From: Taiwanofungus camphoratus
Lineage: Eukaryota > Basidiomycota > Agaricomycetes > Polyporales > Taiwanofungaceae
DNA: 64,000 nt
Direction: 5' to 3'
Assembly: GCA_003999685.1 (NCBI GenBank)
Contig: CP021225.1
Coordinates: 558,001-622,000, forward strand
Part shown: one piece after another, positions 35,517 through 47,779 of the stretch
Layout of the letters: each line of letters opens with the position of its first letter
Position numbering within the stretch: the first letter of the stretch is position 1
Notes under the pieces: generated by a model
Database searches by the model: none
What the model saw: only the letters and a program-made list of their open reading frames with translations
What the model was told of the DNA's origin: nothing
Program-made: the position numbers and the translations under genes

Positions 35517-36343
35517 ACATCAGCTTCGCGACAGGAAGCTGCAGCGACCGTAATGTTGACTCGAGGTGTCTAGTCCAAACGTCCCAGTAGAAAGCGACAT
35601 TAAAAGAATCTTGACATTCTTTAGGAACGCATCATGGCAAGTACCTTGCAGTGACTATTTGTATCGACAGACATGCCTATCCCTGTCACGGTGTATGCAC
35701 CATCACGCATTGTGCCTCAGTCTAAGGTTCCAGGTTTCAAAGCATCCGACGGCCGGTCCACGAATGCTTGCTAAGACCTATAAGTACCGGTACTTACCAT
35801 CAATGTATCCCCGTAAGAACCTTGACAAGTAGTCGCGCCATGATAGGCGTTAGAAGTCAACAAGAGTTCGTTGATGCGGAAGTCCGAAAGATCGTGAGCA
35901 GTACTGTTGATGATCAGGACCACAGGCTACAGATGGTCTGCCCTTGCTTCGCGACGCTCATGCTACCAGTATCTCATCACTGATTGTCTGACAGCGTGCA
36001 ACCAGCTCGACTGCAAGACGAGCCGGCAGGCCGTTCAATATTCATCGCCCAAGTCGAAGCGTTTCGGCCTGTCACCAGGTTGTGGTCGTATCTTTTTTTG
36101 AGCATCAAATAAGTTCCATTGTGGCACCGGTCGTTAGAACTTAACCGCGACATTCCCAGATGCATTCGTCTGTCCATCAAGTGTTTGCGAATCAATCTGC
36201 TCCGACAATCACGAGGTAGGCCGGATCGAACCAGTCTTCTCAGCGCTTGCGTCTGCAGACTATACCGAATCAAACACCTTAGCAATGCATATGTCTAGCA
36301 CATGGCCTCAAGTCTTCCAAACCGAGCGATGATATATCTGGCA

Positions 36344-38451
36344 ATGGCGAGCGTGGCTCCAATTGCTCCCCCTCCCTCCGGTCCCCTCCCCGCAGGCCCA
36401 AGTGACAAGTATCATGCCTACAGGAGGACAAATTGCCCAAGTCGCGTGAGTGATCAGGAATTCAAAGTGTTCGATCTTGAATGTCTGTTGACCGTCTACC
36501 ATCGTCAGTCATGGCCCCAGCTTGGCTGGTATCTTCATGAACGTGATGTCTGCTGTCCAATTTTCATAGTCCCCGAAAAGTATATCAGCCAACGTTCGCT
36601 GTAACAGGTTGTATGGCGTCATGATCAGTCAGACGTTCTTCTACTTTTCGACGTACAGAGAGTAAGCGGCTGCGTCGCTAGCACCCATTCAATCTTCTGA
36701 GCCTGTTACCTAGAGATCCAAGATGGATGAAAGTATACGTAAGTAGACTTACAGGCTGAGTTCTCGGGATACTAGAAGGCAGTATACCTCAGGTCGCAGT
36801 ACTGTTCTTTGCCGACACACTAAACACCGTTTTCAATATATGGTGGATTTATAATGTGCTCATCAACAATTTCGGTATGTTTCGGCAGAATAATATCATT
36901 GACGTCCTCTTGCCCACGCTACGACGAATGTAGGGAATTTAGAGGCGTTAGCAACAGCAAACTGGTGTGAGTAAATCTTCAGTGAATTCAGTTGCGGCTC
37001 GCTCACCGTAAGAATTGCATGGTGCAGTATTCGAGACTGGTAAGTTCGAGAAGGACCATCAAGTTCCTCACTGACATATATATAATGCACGTAGAGGAAG
37101 CACTAGCTGTAAGTGGTGTATGCGATGTTACGGCACAGCGCATCTCGTAAAATTGATATCTTTATCAGGGCCTTATCGCGATGCAGGTCCAGATGTTCTA
37201 CGCCTGGCGGATACACAGGCTTACAGGGAACACACTGGTTGTCGCTGCTGTAGTCATCACCTCACTTGTTGGTGGACGTACGTTGCCTCTTCATATCTAT
37301 CTACGACAAGATATTTACTTCCTGCAATGGTCCTGTAGTGTCTGGTATCGGGACAGCGATTGCTGTCGCCATGCGACCTCAATTCGCTGACTTCCAACAT
37401 CTTAAGGCAGGTCGAGCTTGAGTTATTGTCTTCGTCATTGGAACCATCTTTCCTCTTGGTTCATTCTTGTGCCTGTATTGCGCCTTATGCTGATAGTTTT
37501 ACCTTAGGCCATTGTCATCCTGTGGCTGATGGGAGCTGCGGTATGTGATGTTATCATCGCGTTATCCCTGAGCTTGCATTTGGTATGTACTTATTACTGT
37601 TTTTGTTGCGGTTACTGTGGTGTCTATCTACCTCGTAGCTGACGAGAACACTGTACATAGCGTAAACATCGTACTGGCTTTGCAAGAACGGATACTGTCG
37701 TCACCAGAATCATGCACCGTATATCTCTTCCCTGCGATGATATGATACGCCAATTGACGATGCCTTTTCCACAGTTTCATTGTCCAATGGCTTGATTACT
37801 GCCAGCTTCGCCTTGGCTGATGTCATCTCTTTTCTCGCTACAGTAAGATCTTCCGCTACTTTATGTTTAGTGCATTCACTGACCATGTTTATAGCCCAGG
37901 GGGATTCATATCGGTAACATTTCGTATCATAGGCAGAGTCAGCACCTAAACTCATCATACATGTCTACTAGCTTTCAACTATACTTTGGTGAAGTTGTAT
38001 GTCGATTGACACTTCGTACCGCTGGATTTCCATGTGACTGTTTTTAGGTATGGAAACTCGGTCATGACTAGTCTGAACTATCGGACAATTATATCCTCAT
38101 CAAACTCGAGACCAACGCCGCTCCAAAAGGACTTAGGCAGGGTATGCACTACTCAATGCTAAATGGTGGCAGCGAAGTGACAAGGCATTTCAGGGCACAG
38201 ATATCAGCAATATCCTTTCGAGTAATACTAGGGCTTCGCGTCCGACGCAGGTTTGAACCTACTTTTTCCTTCATAGTCGAGTGAGATATACTGATGCACA
38301 TGCGTAGTTGGTGGTCAACGTCGAAACGCATGAGATGGTAGATGTAGCGGATCCGATCAATGACCTGAAGGCGGATCCGGAGTGGAACAACAGGAGAAAC
38401 AGCTCAATGGGAACTGTTGGAAGCGACACGAAAGACGCTGTTGCTGTGTAG
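36344..38451 (+). CDS. DUF6534-like seven-pass membrane protein
   Basis: No long ORF marks this gene; it appears when short exons are joined. It starts MASVAPIAPPPSGPLPAG (36344-36408), then NLAGIFMNVM (36521-36547), LYGVMISQTFFYFSTYR (from 36608), ILEGSIPQVAVLFFADTLNT followed by VFNIWWIYNVLINNFG, a piece ALATANW, GLIAMQVQMFYAWRIHRLTG with NTLVVAAVVITSLVGG, GIGTAIAVAMRPQFADFQHL, AIVILWLMGAAVCDVIIALS, RKHRTGFARTDTVVTRI, NGLITASFALADVISFLAT, and YGNSVMTSLNYRT. The tail ends SDTKDAVAV-stop at 38451. The D-T-L-N-T..W-W-I-Y-N, AWRI..L-T-G, R-K-H-x-T-G-F and N-S-(V/L)-M-x-S-L-N blocks are typical of the large basidiomycete DUF6534 family of unknown function. All segments seen are open; one exon near 36930-37150 is unclear. 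Confidence 0.75.
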
Positions 38452-40238
38452 GAACAAAAAGTATACGACTTGGGGTCCCATTGAGCCATAGGGCATGCCA
38501 TATATGGTGGCCATGCCATGTAGCATGTCGTTCTCTATCGTGTATGTTGCCACACTACCCTTGATTTATCATCTCAGTATTCTGTGTACAATACAGCAAC
38601 CACCTCCGTAATGTATCACGATGTGATATTCTTCAATATTGAATGCGCAATGCCTTCTGTTCCAGTTTTCGCAATGTTAGGTGAAGGTATGCTTCTTTGC
38701 AAACAGCCTGACTGTCATCCTCCCCCTGTTGGATTTCCACACTCAACTATAGCACAGCACTTAGGTATCGAGCTGACTCCGTCTCTTCTCCGTGAACGCG
38801 CCGAATGGCTAACTGAAATGATACAGGCTGTTTGCCAGATGGGGAGCCGCAGTCTTAGATCCTCGCGCATGAGAAGGTCCTGGGATCAAGCAGAGGACCA
38901 GTGCGTCAGGCCATGTGAAGTCTTGCCAAAGAAGCGAGCAAATGCTGTAACCACCAAGGACAGCGGGTGGTCACGTAATGGCAGCTTCATAAGTAAATAG
39001 TCAATTAACAGGAACATACAAGAATACACACGGGTGACATCCACATATTTTCAGGTAGAGGGCCGTAACGGTTGGGTCTGAACGTTGAAAGATTGACCTC
39101 TGCAATATGATGATTCAGGTCACAGTATTGACTTCTATAACATGGGGGTAGTCACAAATATATTGACTCCAACACAGTGCATGATGTTGTTGGGTTCAAG
39201 ACACAGCCCCGGTTACCCTGCTCATACATCAGCGTAGAGCAATATAGGCTCACGCTTAGCGTCCGCAGACCGGTTGGGATTTGATTTCGCAGGAGGTCGA
39301 GAGCAGTACGTTAATTTCTAAGCTGGTCGCTGGAACACCAGTTGTTTCTATGGTGACTTAAGCTGCAATACCAGAGCGTCTGTGAAGGATCCATTATACG
39401 AATTCGGGACAGCATACTAAGATGAGGATAAGTTACCTTGTGATGCTGATACCGGAAGGGCGGCAGCGCTTGCTCCCAATCTGGGTTGAAATGGCATGAG
39501 AGTCTGCCCCAGATGGAATGCTATGATTATGTCGGATGTTATTGTCTAAAATCTAACGATGAACGATTCCACAAACCTTTGAAAGATGACATTAGTCTGT
39601 GCTTCGAGCGTCTCAAGACCCAGCAGTCAGGAGGCCAGATACGAGACGCCGAATCCAGCAGAACATTTCAGGATCAGTCATACTCATGATAGAAAACGTA
39701 GGATATCGGATGGCTCGCCGAAACTCAGCCATACTGCGCATGGCATCTCAGAGTCGAAGGCTCAGTGCCAGGAAGATTAAATACCAATAGCACATCAGGG
39801 GCCTGAAAGAAAGTTCTGGTATGCATGCCTTGAGGATTGCATGATTGAGCTGGACAGTAAAAGTGCCCATATGGTCAGGTCAAGCTCTGTTTCACCGCTG
39901 ACATTGTGGCACAGCACAACCACACATTGACACGAACACTACTATGGTTGCAATTGTCTTCGGATTCCATGGTAGCCGTTGCGAGATCAAATTTTAAACC
40001 AGAATGGACACCGAAGCTGTTCCTCGCATAAGTCACTACTTAAGTAACTACATTCGCTGGCGGGATTTTGGTAAGAGGTGTATCATTTATCTCACGTGCC
40101 ACGTACCCTGAAGATTAAGATAATCGGTCGCTCTCGCCCAGGTCATGTCTTGTGGCCAAGTTGGGCTTCGTTGAACTGGTTCTCATCTCAATTCTTAACA
40201 CAATTTATCCAGTGGTCAAAAGTGTGTCAACACGAGCT
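38452..40238. other. 1.8-kb spacer, no supported gene
   Basis: One plus ORF of 138 codons (38584-39000) has no recognisable feature or splice partners. Nothing else was seen. Confidence 0.4.
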
Positions 40239-43200
40239 ATGGAGCAGGAATTGGGTCAATTTGTCCAGGCGATCCTCATCGCCTCTGATCCGTTGCAGGG
40301 GGCCTTGCACCAACAGGCCTTGGAATATATATCAACAATCCAACAAAATGTCACGGATACTTGGCGGCTCGCTCTAGCATTGTTCATCGAGGCAGGACCC
40401 CACGGTAGCAGAAAGTATCCACCACAAGCACGGTTCTTTGCACTCCGTGTCCTAGAGGACTTTTTAGACAACCGGTAAGTTCCTTCTGAGCGGGCACTCA
40501 TTATCGTGTGCCACTTTTCTTTCATGATCGAAATGCTCAATCTTCATCAGGTTTGAGCCTTTAGATGAAGAGTCTTTCCAGATGTTGCGCCAGACTCTAA
40601 TCTCCTATATACAAGGCGAATACCTCTATGGCTCAGCAGAGGCAGAGGCAGCCTGTATGCACTATATGATTCCGCTCCTGATATCTGATCCTGATTGCTT
40701 TAACAGTCTTGCGCAACAAATTTGCTCACACACTAACCCTCTTCTTTTTGTGCACTTACGTTGAACAATGGCCAACGTTCTTCACCGACTTCTTGTCTCT
40801 CATCCGCCCTCCGGAGTCCACTTCTCAATCTACCGTCAATCAGCATGTATCACTCCTCTTCTTCCACCTTGTGCTGGAAATCTCCGGTGAGGTAGCAGAT
40901 CAGATGATTAAAGCGGCCAGACAATATAGTTCAGCACGCCAAACACGAGATACTCGCGTCCGAGATGCTGTGCGAGAACGAGATGCTGCACGTATCAACG
41001 AGGCAGTTCTGACGATAGTCGCTGATGGCGTGGAGAGGATGACCAATTTGCGCAAAGGCGATATCTCTTCTTCAAAACGTGAACTTGACGGTACAATAGA
41101 AGTAGTCGACTGGGGCGTTAGAACATTTGCATCATACGTCGGTGAGTCGCAATGATTATTCGAGAAATCCCGACTCATCTGTCCGTCTCATGCAGGGTGG
41201 ATCGACATCAATCTGACCGTGACACCAACAACAGTCCCGCTTTTGTTCAATCTTCTGTCCGACTCTTCGTTAGCCATCCGTTTAGCTACATGCGCCGCGC
41301 TCCTCCGGATTGTAGCCAAAGGACTCAAAGAACCTGTTGATAAATTGCAATTGATAAAAGTCCTGTCACTTGGACAGGTGCTTGATGCACTTGAAGCTAA
41401 AACGAGATCAGAACAACTGGCTCGCGGATCCGACACTGACGAAGGTGAAGAGTCGTACCGCGAAGCTCTTGGCAGGCTCCTGAACGTGTTAGGACTCGAA
41501 CTCTGCAAGCTGATCGACGTACGTCTAACTTCGTTATGCTGTCGCTGAAATTGACATCTGAACATCAGGAATGCACAAATGAAGAGGTCTGTTCGGAAGC
41601 CTCTCAATTACTTGACCAAGTTCTCCCCGTAATGCTGCGCTTCATGTCAGATGAGTACGACGATACCTGCTCCACCGTCTTTCCATTACTCCAGAGCATT
41701 CTCTCCAGTGTCGGTTCTCTCACTTCCCTTCACTGGAAGATGGCTGATCAAGGCTTTCTTACAGTATAAGCGCATCCGAAAAACATCATCAGAGCCATTG
41801 GATGGCTCAAAACGTTCCTTCCTGACCTCCCTTCTTAACGTCATTTTGGAAAAGTTGAAATGGGACGAAGGATCTGATCCTGGGGATATGGACGAGGATG
41901 ACAGAGCAGCATTTGAAGAATTGCGTAAGGTAAATTCTGTTCTCCTTGGGTGCTATCGTCCAGCTGACCCCTGCTAGGACCTAAGGACGTTCATGGACGC
42001 AGCGTTGGTGATAGACCAATCACTGGTAACTGATTCGTTGCGTACGCTGGCGCTTAGGACGTTCGAGGCGTATCAAAATGGCGCGGCAATCAAATGGAAC
42101 GACGCTGAGCTCGCTGTGTACCTGGTATACAGTTTTGGGGAGATCAATAAGAGTATGTTTTGGGTTCATATTCCTCTGACTTGACTAAACCCATTCATTG
42201 AGGTGGAAGCAAAGGACGCGCCGCTTTTTGTCATGCTCCCGCTGTTGGGAAGGACAAGCGAAGGGAAACAGACTACTCGGACTACCCACTGACAAGCCAC
42301 GGAGAAATGCTCTACGCGCTTGTACAATCAGGGATATCGGCTTATCCTCACAAAACTGTCGTCCTGCAGTTCTTTGAGACCGCCGCACGTTATGGTGACT
42401 TCTTCAAAATCCGGAAAGAGTGCATTGTACCTACTCTTCAAGCCATGATGGACTCTCGGTACGTGAGATGACAGCTTGTATTACTAACTCAGGAAACCAA
42501 GTTGACTTCTTCCTTTCGACGTGCTTCAGAGGGTTGCATAACCCCGAATCAAGCCTACGTTCGCGAGTCTTCTATCTTTTCCATCGTTTCATCAAGGAGG
42601 ACCGGAATGACATTCCTCCAGAACTGGCTGTCTCTTTACTGGAGGGCATGCGTGACCTTCTAGTTATCAACGTAGAGATTCCGGAGCTTGAGAACCCCGA
42701 GCAGCAGGATATCTTGACGGAAGCTGTTAGTAACCCCGGAATCTTTGACTCACAGCTGTACCTCTTCGAGACTGCAGGAACGTTGGTCTCACTTCTCTTC
42801 AAGATACCGGATCAGGCCTCCGTGTTACTTTTGTCAGTCGTCAACCCCCTACTGGAGCAGCTGTCTGCGAGCTTGCAGTCGGTAAAAAGCAGGGAAGATG
42901 TATTGCCTATACTAAAGGTTCATCATATCATTATGGCACTAGGAAATGTTGCCAAAGGATTTCCAGATTATCCGTCACCTGTGCCTGAAGGATATGCTCT
43001 ACCCGCTTTAGATGTCTTCAATGAGGTGGCTCAGGCGATTCTGGTCTCTCTTGAGGCCATAAATGTCTTCAAGGTTGTGCGAGATGCGGTATGTTCGTTA
43101 ATTGATGCTGTACGACGTGTTCAGCCTCACGGCCTGTTAGACAAGATTTGCCTTTGCTCGAATTCTAGCCACCACTGGACCTAACGTTACTCACCTTATT

Positions 43201-44107
43201 CCCCCCTTGATGGCCAACCTCCTAGCTCACTTCGAGCCTTCAGAGTTGATCGATTTCATGAACTTTATTGGCCTATTAATACATAAACTTCAGGTAGATC
43301 CAATTCATCCATCATGGTCTGACTTTCTGACCCAGATTCCAGGGAGACATGTTCGATGTTCTCGACCAGTTGATCGGGCCGTTAAGTGCACACATCAATA
43401 ACCTGCTGTTGCAACCGGTCACGGGAACCGATGATGAAGTTACGCATGTCGACACGAAAAGAGCATATCTTGCCTTGCTGAATAACGTCATGTCCTCGAA
43501 GCTTCATGGCATTTTCACATCAGAACGTGAGTGCAGCGTCGACTCATACATGGTCAACACGTTGATGAAAGGGTTCAGGTAACAAGGGACAGCTTGAGGG
43601 ACTTTTGGCAAGCATGCAGCGTCTCACTGAGGACCTATCGGATCCGAGCAGTCAGAAGGCTGCATTCACATTCTTTGGCCGTTGTGTCATTGTTTGGGCA
43701 CAGCCGGTTGCAAACAGAAACTCAGAGACTTCATCGCAAGGGCTACCTGGCTTCGACCGCTTCCTTTATGAGCGGCTAGTTCCGACGGCATTTGCAATCC
43801 TGTCGTCACCACAGTTCAATATCAAGGACGGCCAGATGCTTGTTGTGTGTATTGTCATCCAGATAGTACCTTCTCCTACTAATGATCCGTGTTGAAGGTG
43901 CTCCATGAGATTTGCAACTTTCTTCAGACCGTTTCAAAAACAAGAGGTCAGGAGACCTTTGATTACTTCGTTACTATATTTCTTCCTGCCCAAAATTGGC
44001 CTCCGGGTGCCTCTCTGGAGTTCGCATCAAAATTGCGAGACCTTGACAGCAAAGCATTCAGAAAATATTTCGCCGACTTCGTGCGTGCCTCGCGCGCAGG
44101 GTTATAG
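40239..44107 (+). CDS. LOS1: Exportin-T, tRNA nuclear export receptor
   Basis: Importin-beta/karyopherin family protein of about 1,050-1,100 residues in many exons; it exports tRNA with Ran-GTP. Start MEQELGQFVQAILIASDPLQ at 40239, exon 1 to 40474. Then RFEPLDEESFQMLRQTLI, and EAEAAFLRNKFAHTLTLFFL followed by CTYVEQWPTFFTDFL, the conserved exportin-T segment. HEAT-like helices follow: GWIDINLTVTPTTVPLLFNL, SEASQLLDQVLPVMLRFMSD, YSDYPLTSHGEMLYALVQSG, ISAYPHKTVVLQFFETAARY, RKECIVPTLQAMMDSR, GLHNPESSLRSRVFYLFHRF and THLIPPLMANLLAHFEPSEL. The end is FRKYFADFVRASRAGL-stop. The exon joins I tested keep frame. The upstream ATG at 40152 gives an unrelated N terminus, so 40239 is preferred. Confidence 0.92.
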
Positions 44108-44638
44108 TGTAGAACCGCATTATCTCCTCACTATCTAACGTCTCACATTGTTAATCGCCACGCATCACTCTCTAACAATCTACTACCTGCAATTGCAACT
44201 TAACCACATCATTGCTATTATCCAGTGTACTTGGTCCTCCCGCATGTGCAATAACTGTATCATCTCTCATGTTCATATACCGTACATGCATGTCATTTCT
44301 CTGACATACGTATTGTAATGGCTAGTGCTAGAATCCGTAGACGCCTGGAGGAAATTGTAGCATGCTGTCAATCACCCATTGGAGCCTTGGGTGTTTCTCT
44401 TCAGTACTCACGTGATCGATGCTTGTCTCTGAGTAGCATAGGCTCTGGTAGTGCTTGAGGCGTGGGCAAGCAGACTATAGAAGAGCACTCCGTACCTCAG
44501 GCTGGGGCAACAAGCTACCGCGACAGAGCCACCAAATATCACTCGCATCTAAAACTGCACGGAATAATGGCGACCCGTACGTCTCAAGGTCTCTTGCTTT
44601 GTGATATAAACTGAATGAAACATGCTGAAGTGCCTCGT
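44108..44638. other. Intergenic between LOS1 and CUL3
   Basis: 530 bp, AT-rich; it must hold the LOS1 3' end and the CUL3 promoter. No ORF with support. Confidence 0.5.
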
Positions 44639-47564
44639 ATGAGAGGAAAGCCCAAAATCGTAAGGATTTACCGCCACTTGAATGCTGAAATCGTCTCGCC
44701 TAACTTATGTGTGTCAGAAACCGCCGAGGAAGGTGTGTTATCACCATCCTTCGGAAATCTATGTCTGATCCGCGAATGTTGTATTCGCGCGATAGCATGG
44801 ACCCGATTTCTCCATCGACGAGACCTGGGCCAAGTTGTCGCAAAACATTGTGGAGATTCAAAACCATAATGCTGCCAACCTTTCTTACGAAGAGAATCAC
44901 AGATTCGCGTACAATATGGTGCTCTACAAACACGGCGAAACACTATATAATGGAACCAAGAAGTTGGTAGCGAGTAATTTGGAGAGACTTGCGAATCATT
45001 CCATCATTCCATCATTTCCTACAGGGAGCGAGGATGATGTTGTACAAAGGAGTCAAGCGGGCGAAACTCTTTTGAAGGCTCTCAGAAAGGTCTGGGACGA
45101 CCATACATCCAGTCTATCGAAATTGCGTGATGTCTTAAAATATATGGCACGTTCTTCACCTTTTCATACTTATCTCACTGATTGACCATGCTCATGGTCC
45201 AGGACCGCGTATATAGCAAGACCGCTCACGTTCCAGAAATATGGGATGCAGGACTGAATCTATTTCTTCAGCTCATCATCAGACCGCCGATACAAGACCA
45301 TATCATCTCAGCCATTCTCAATCAAATTCAGACCGAACGCGATGGGTATGCAATCAATCGTTCCGCAGTCAAAGGCTGCGTGGACGTGCTGTTGCATCTC
45401 TACGACGAGAGCATTGGTATCTCGGTGTACAAGCGTGACCTCGAACCCGCCTTTCTGAGAGAGAGTGAGGCCTTCTACAAGAAAGAGGGAGAATATCTCT
45501 TGGAGACGTGTGATGCCCCCGAGTATCTGAGGCGGGTGAGTGCAGGTATGAAATCTACTCATAGACGCTGATATTGTCCAGGTGGCGAGTCGGTTCGACT
45601 CGGAGGAATCCAGGACACACTATTTCTTGTCGTCGCAAACCAGTCTACCTCTACGCCGAATACTGGAGAACAATCTTCTCACGCCCCACTTAAATACTAT
45701 TATCGCAATGCCAAACTCCGGATTGGACGTCATGATTGATATGGACAAGTTAGATGATCTCGGTCGCTTGTATCGACTGTTCATCATGGTCCCCTCCGGT
45801 GTCCCATGTCTGAAGAAGGCTTTGAGAGAGTCGATCATTCGGAGGGGCAAGGAGATCAACGCTACGGGTCTGAGTGCGGAGACTGATGACCCACCACTTG
45901 ACGATGAGGTTGAGACGAATGACAATGGGAAAGGTAAAGGGAAGGCTCGGCCGCCAAATGCTGCTGCACAGACACTGTCCCTCGCTCTCAAATGGGTGCA
46001 GGATGTCCTTGACCTGAAGGATAAACTCGATAAAATTTGGACAGGCTCTTTCCAGAGTGATCGAGAACTTGAGAGTGGTTTGAACGAGGTATGCTTGCGT
46101 AGTCCGACAACCCACGTCATGCTCACTCTTGTTTAGGCGTTTGAAACTTTCATCAATCTTCACGAGAAGGCGCCCGAATTCATCTCATTATTTATTGACG
46201 AGAATCTGAAGAAGGGACTTAAGGGGGTAAGAACTCAGTGCTGCTGTCCTTGTGACGTGTTATTCATAGACGGGCAGAAAACAGAAATGGAGGTTGACGT
46301 TATATTGGATAAGACAATCACAGTCTTCAGATATATCACTGACAAAGATGTATTCGAGCGCTACTATAAGGCTCATCTCGCCAAACGCCTTCTTTTGGGA
46401 CGGTCGGTCTCCGATGATGCAGAGCGCGGCATGCTGGCCAAACTCAAGGTCGAATGTGGTTATCAATTCACACAGAAATTGGAAGGCATGTTCCATGACA
46501 TGAAACTTTCTGCAGAAATGATGCAGCAATATCGCAGCTACTTGGAGAAGACAACAGTAGGCATCTCTTCTAGGGACGTCTACTTGCTGATAAGCTTCCC
46601 ATGATCAGGCTCCGATCATTGATATCTCGGTGACAGTAATGACTTCCACATTTTGGCCCATGTCGTACTCGGGCGTATCGTGCACCTTCCCAGACCAACT
46701 AATTAGAGCCTCGAAATCCTTCGAACAATTTTACTTGTCCAAGCATTCAGGTCGACGACTTACGTGGCAACCTTCATTCGGGAATGCTGACGTGCGAGTA
46801 ACATTCAAGACACGGAAACACGATCTGAACGTGTCTACTTTCGCATTAGTCATTTTACTCTTATTTGAAGATCTATCTGATGGAGAGTTCTTGACATATG
46901 AGGTAGCTGTTCACCGAATTTGCCGTATACGTCAGTCACAGAGACATACGCCAACAGGAGATCAAGGCGGCTACTTCCATTCCAGATGCCGAGCTGAAAC
47001 GCAATCTCCAGTCTCTTGCATGTGCAAAGTATAAGATCCTAAAGAAACATCCAGCGGGACGTGATGTTAACGCCGAAGATTCATTCACCTTCAATGCGGA
47101 TTTCTCCGCACCATTGCAGAAAATCAAAATTAGCACAGTTGCGTCCAGAGTGGAGACCACCGATGAGAGAAAAGAGACGAAGGACCGCATCGACGAGGAA
47201 CGACGACATCAGACAGAAGTGCGTTGGTCGGTCTCCAAATATTTTTGCTTATAGCTCACATTTCATAGGCTTGCATTGTACGCATCATGAAAAATCGCAA
47301 GCACATGACACATAACGATCTCGTCAACGAGGTAGCGCGGCAGCTAGCAAGCCGATTTCAACCTAACCCATTGAGTATCAAGAAGCGCATCGAAGGTCTC
47401 ATAGAGGTAAGTGGAATTGACAGCTAGCGGTATACGCTGACATCTCTTTGAACAAGCGCGAATATCTCGAGCGATGTGAAGATCGCAAGTCGTATAACTA
47501 CCTGGTGTGTAGTCTTCGCAACGTCGACATGACACGAATCGCTCACTGATTCTACCAGGCATGA
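44639..47564 (+). CDS. CUL3: Cullin-3, scaffold of BTB-type ubiquitin ligases
   Basis: Multi-exon gene. Start MRGKPKI (44639), a micro-exon KPPRK, then [20 protein letters not shown] with [18 protein letters not shown], the cullin-3 N-terminal signature. Further blocks: [60 protein letters not shown], the cullin-homology core [80 protein letters not shown] and [20 protein letters not shown]. The C-terminal winged helix carries the neddylation site in [18 protein letters not shown], with [20 protein letters not shown] and KSYNYLA-stop. The last exon (47559-47564) is only GCATGA (Ala, stop). A Lys-rich insertion ([16 protein letters not shown]) lies mid-protein. It converges with the DnaJ gene. 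Confidence 0.94.
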
Positions 47565-47779
47565 GCTCTGTTGTATCACAACCATCTGTATTGTTTTTGG
47601 GTGCAATCTTGCTATCGCATTGTATTGATTTCGTGATCTTGCGCTCCGCACCTTACTGTCGAGAATTGTTGGAACCCGGTCTGCACTGAAGTAATCGTTT
47701 TACGACCCTCGATCCAATAAATTAGAAGTGTACATTAGCCAGCCATATAAACAATCCAGCAGGATCACCAGATCACCAT

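Larger units (their letters stand above)
32885..36343. other. 3.5-kb gene-poor region with two MITE-like elements
   Basis: No gene is supported. Two inverted-repeat elements (34090-34242 and 35300-35516) are listed separately. The remaining ORFs are short and lack family features. Confidence 0.5.

Noticed and set aside
38190-38260. GCAGGTTTGAACCTAC resembling a tRNA T-arm
   Set aside because: No acceptor stem or anticodon arm around it; it lies in the DUF6534-like gene.
38584-39000. 138-codon plus ORF after the DUF6534-like gene
   Set aside because: No family features, odd Cys/Met-rich composition, no splice partners or homolog in the window.
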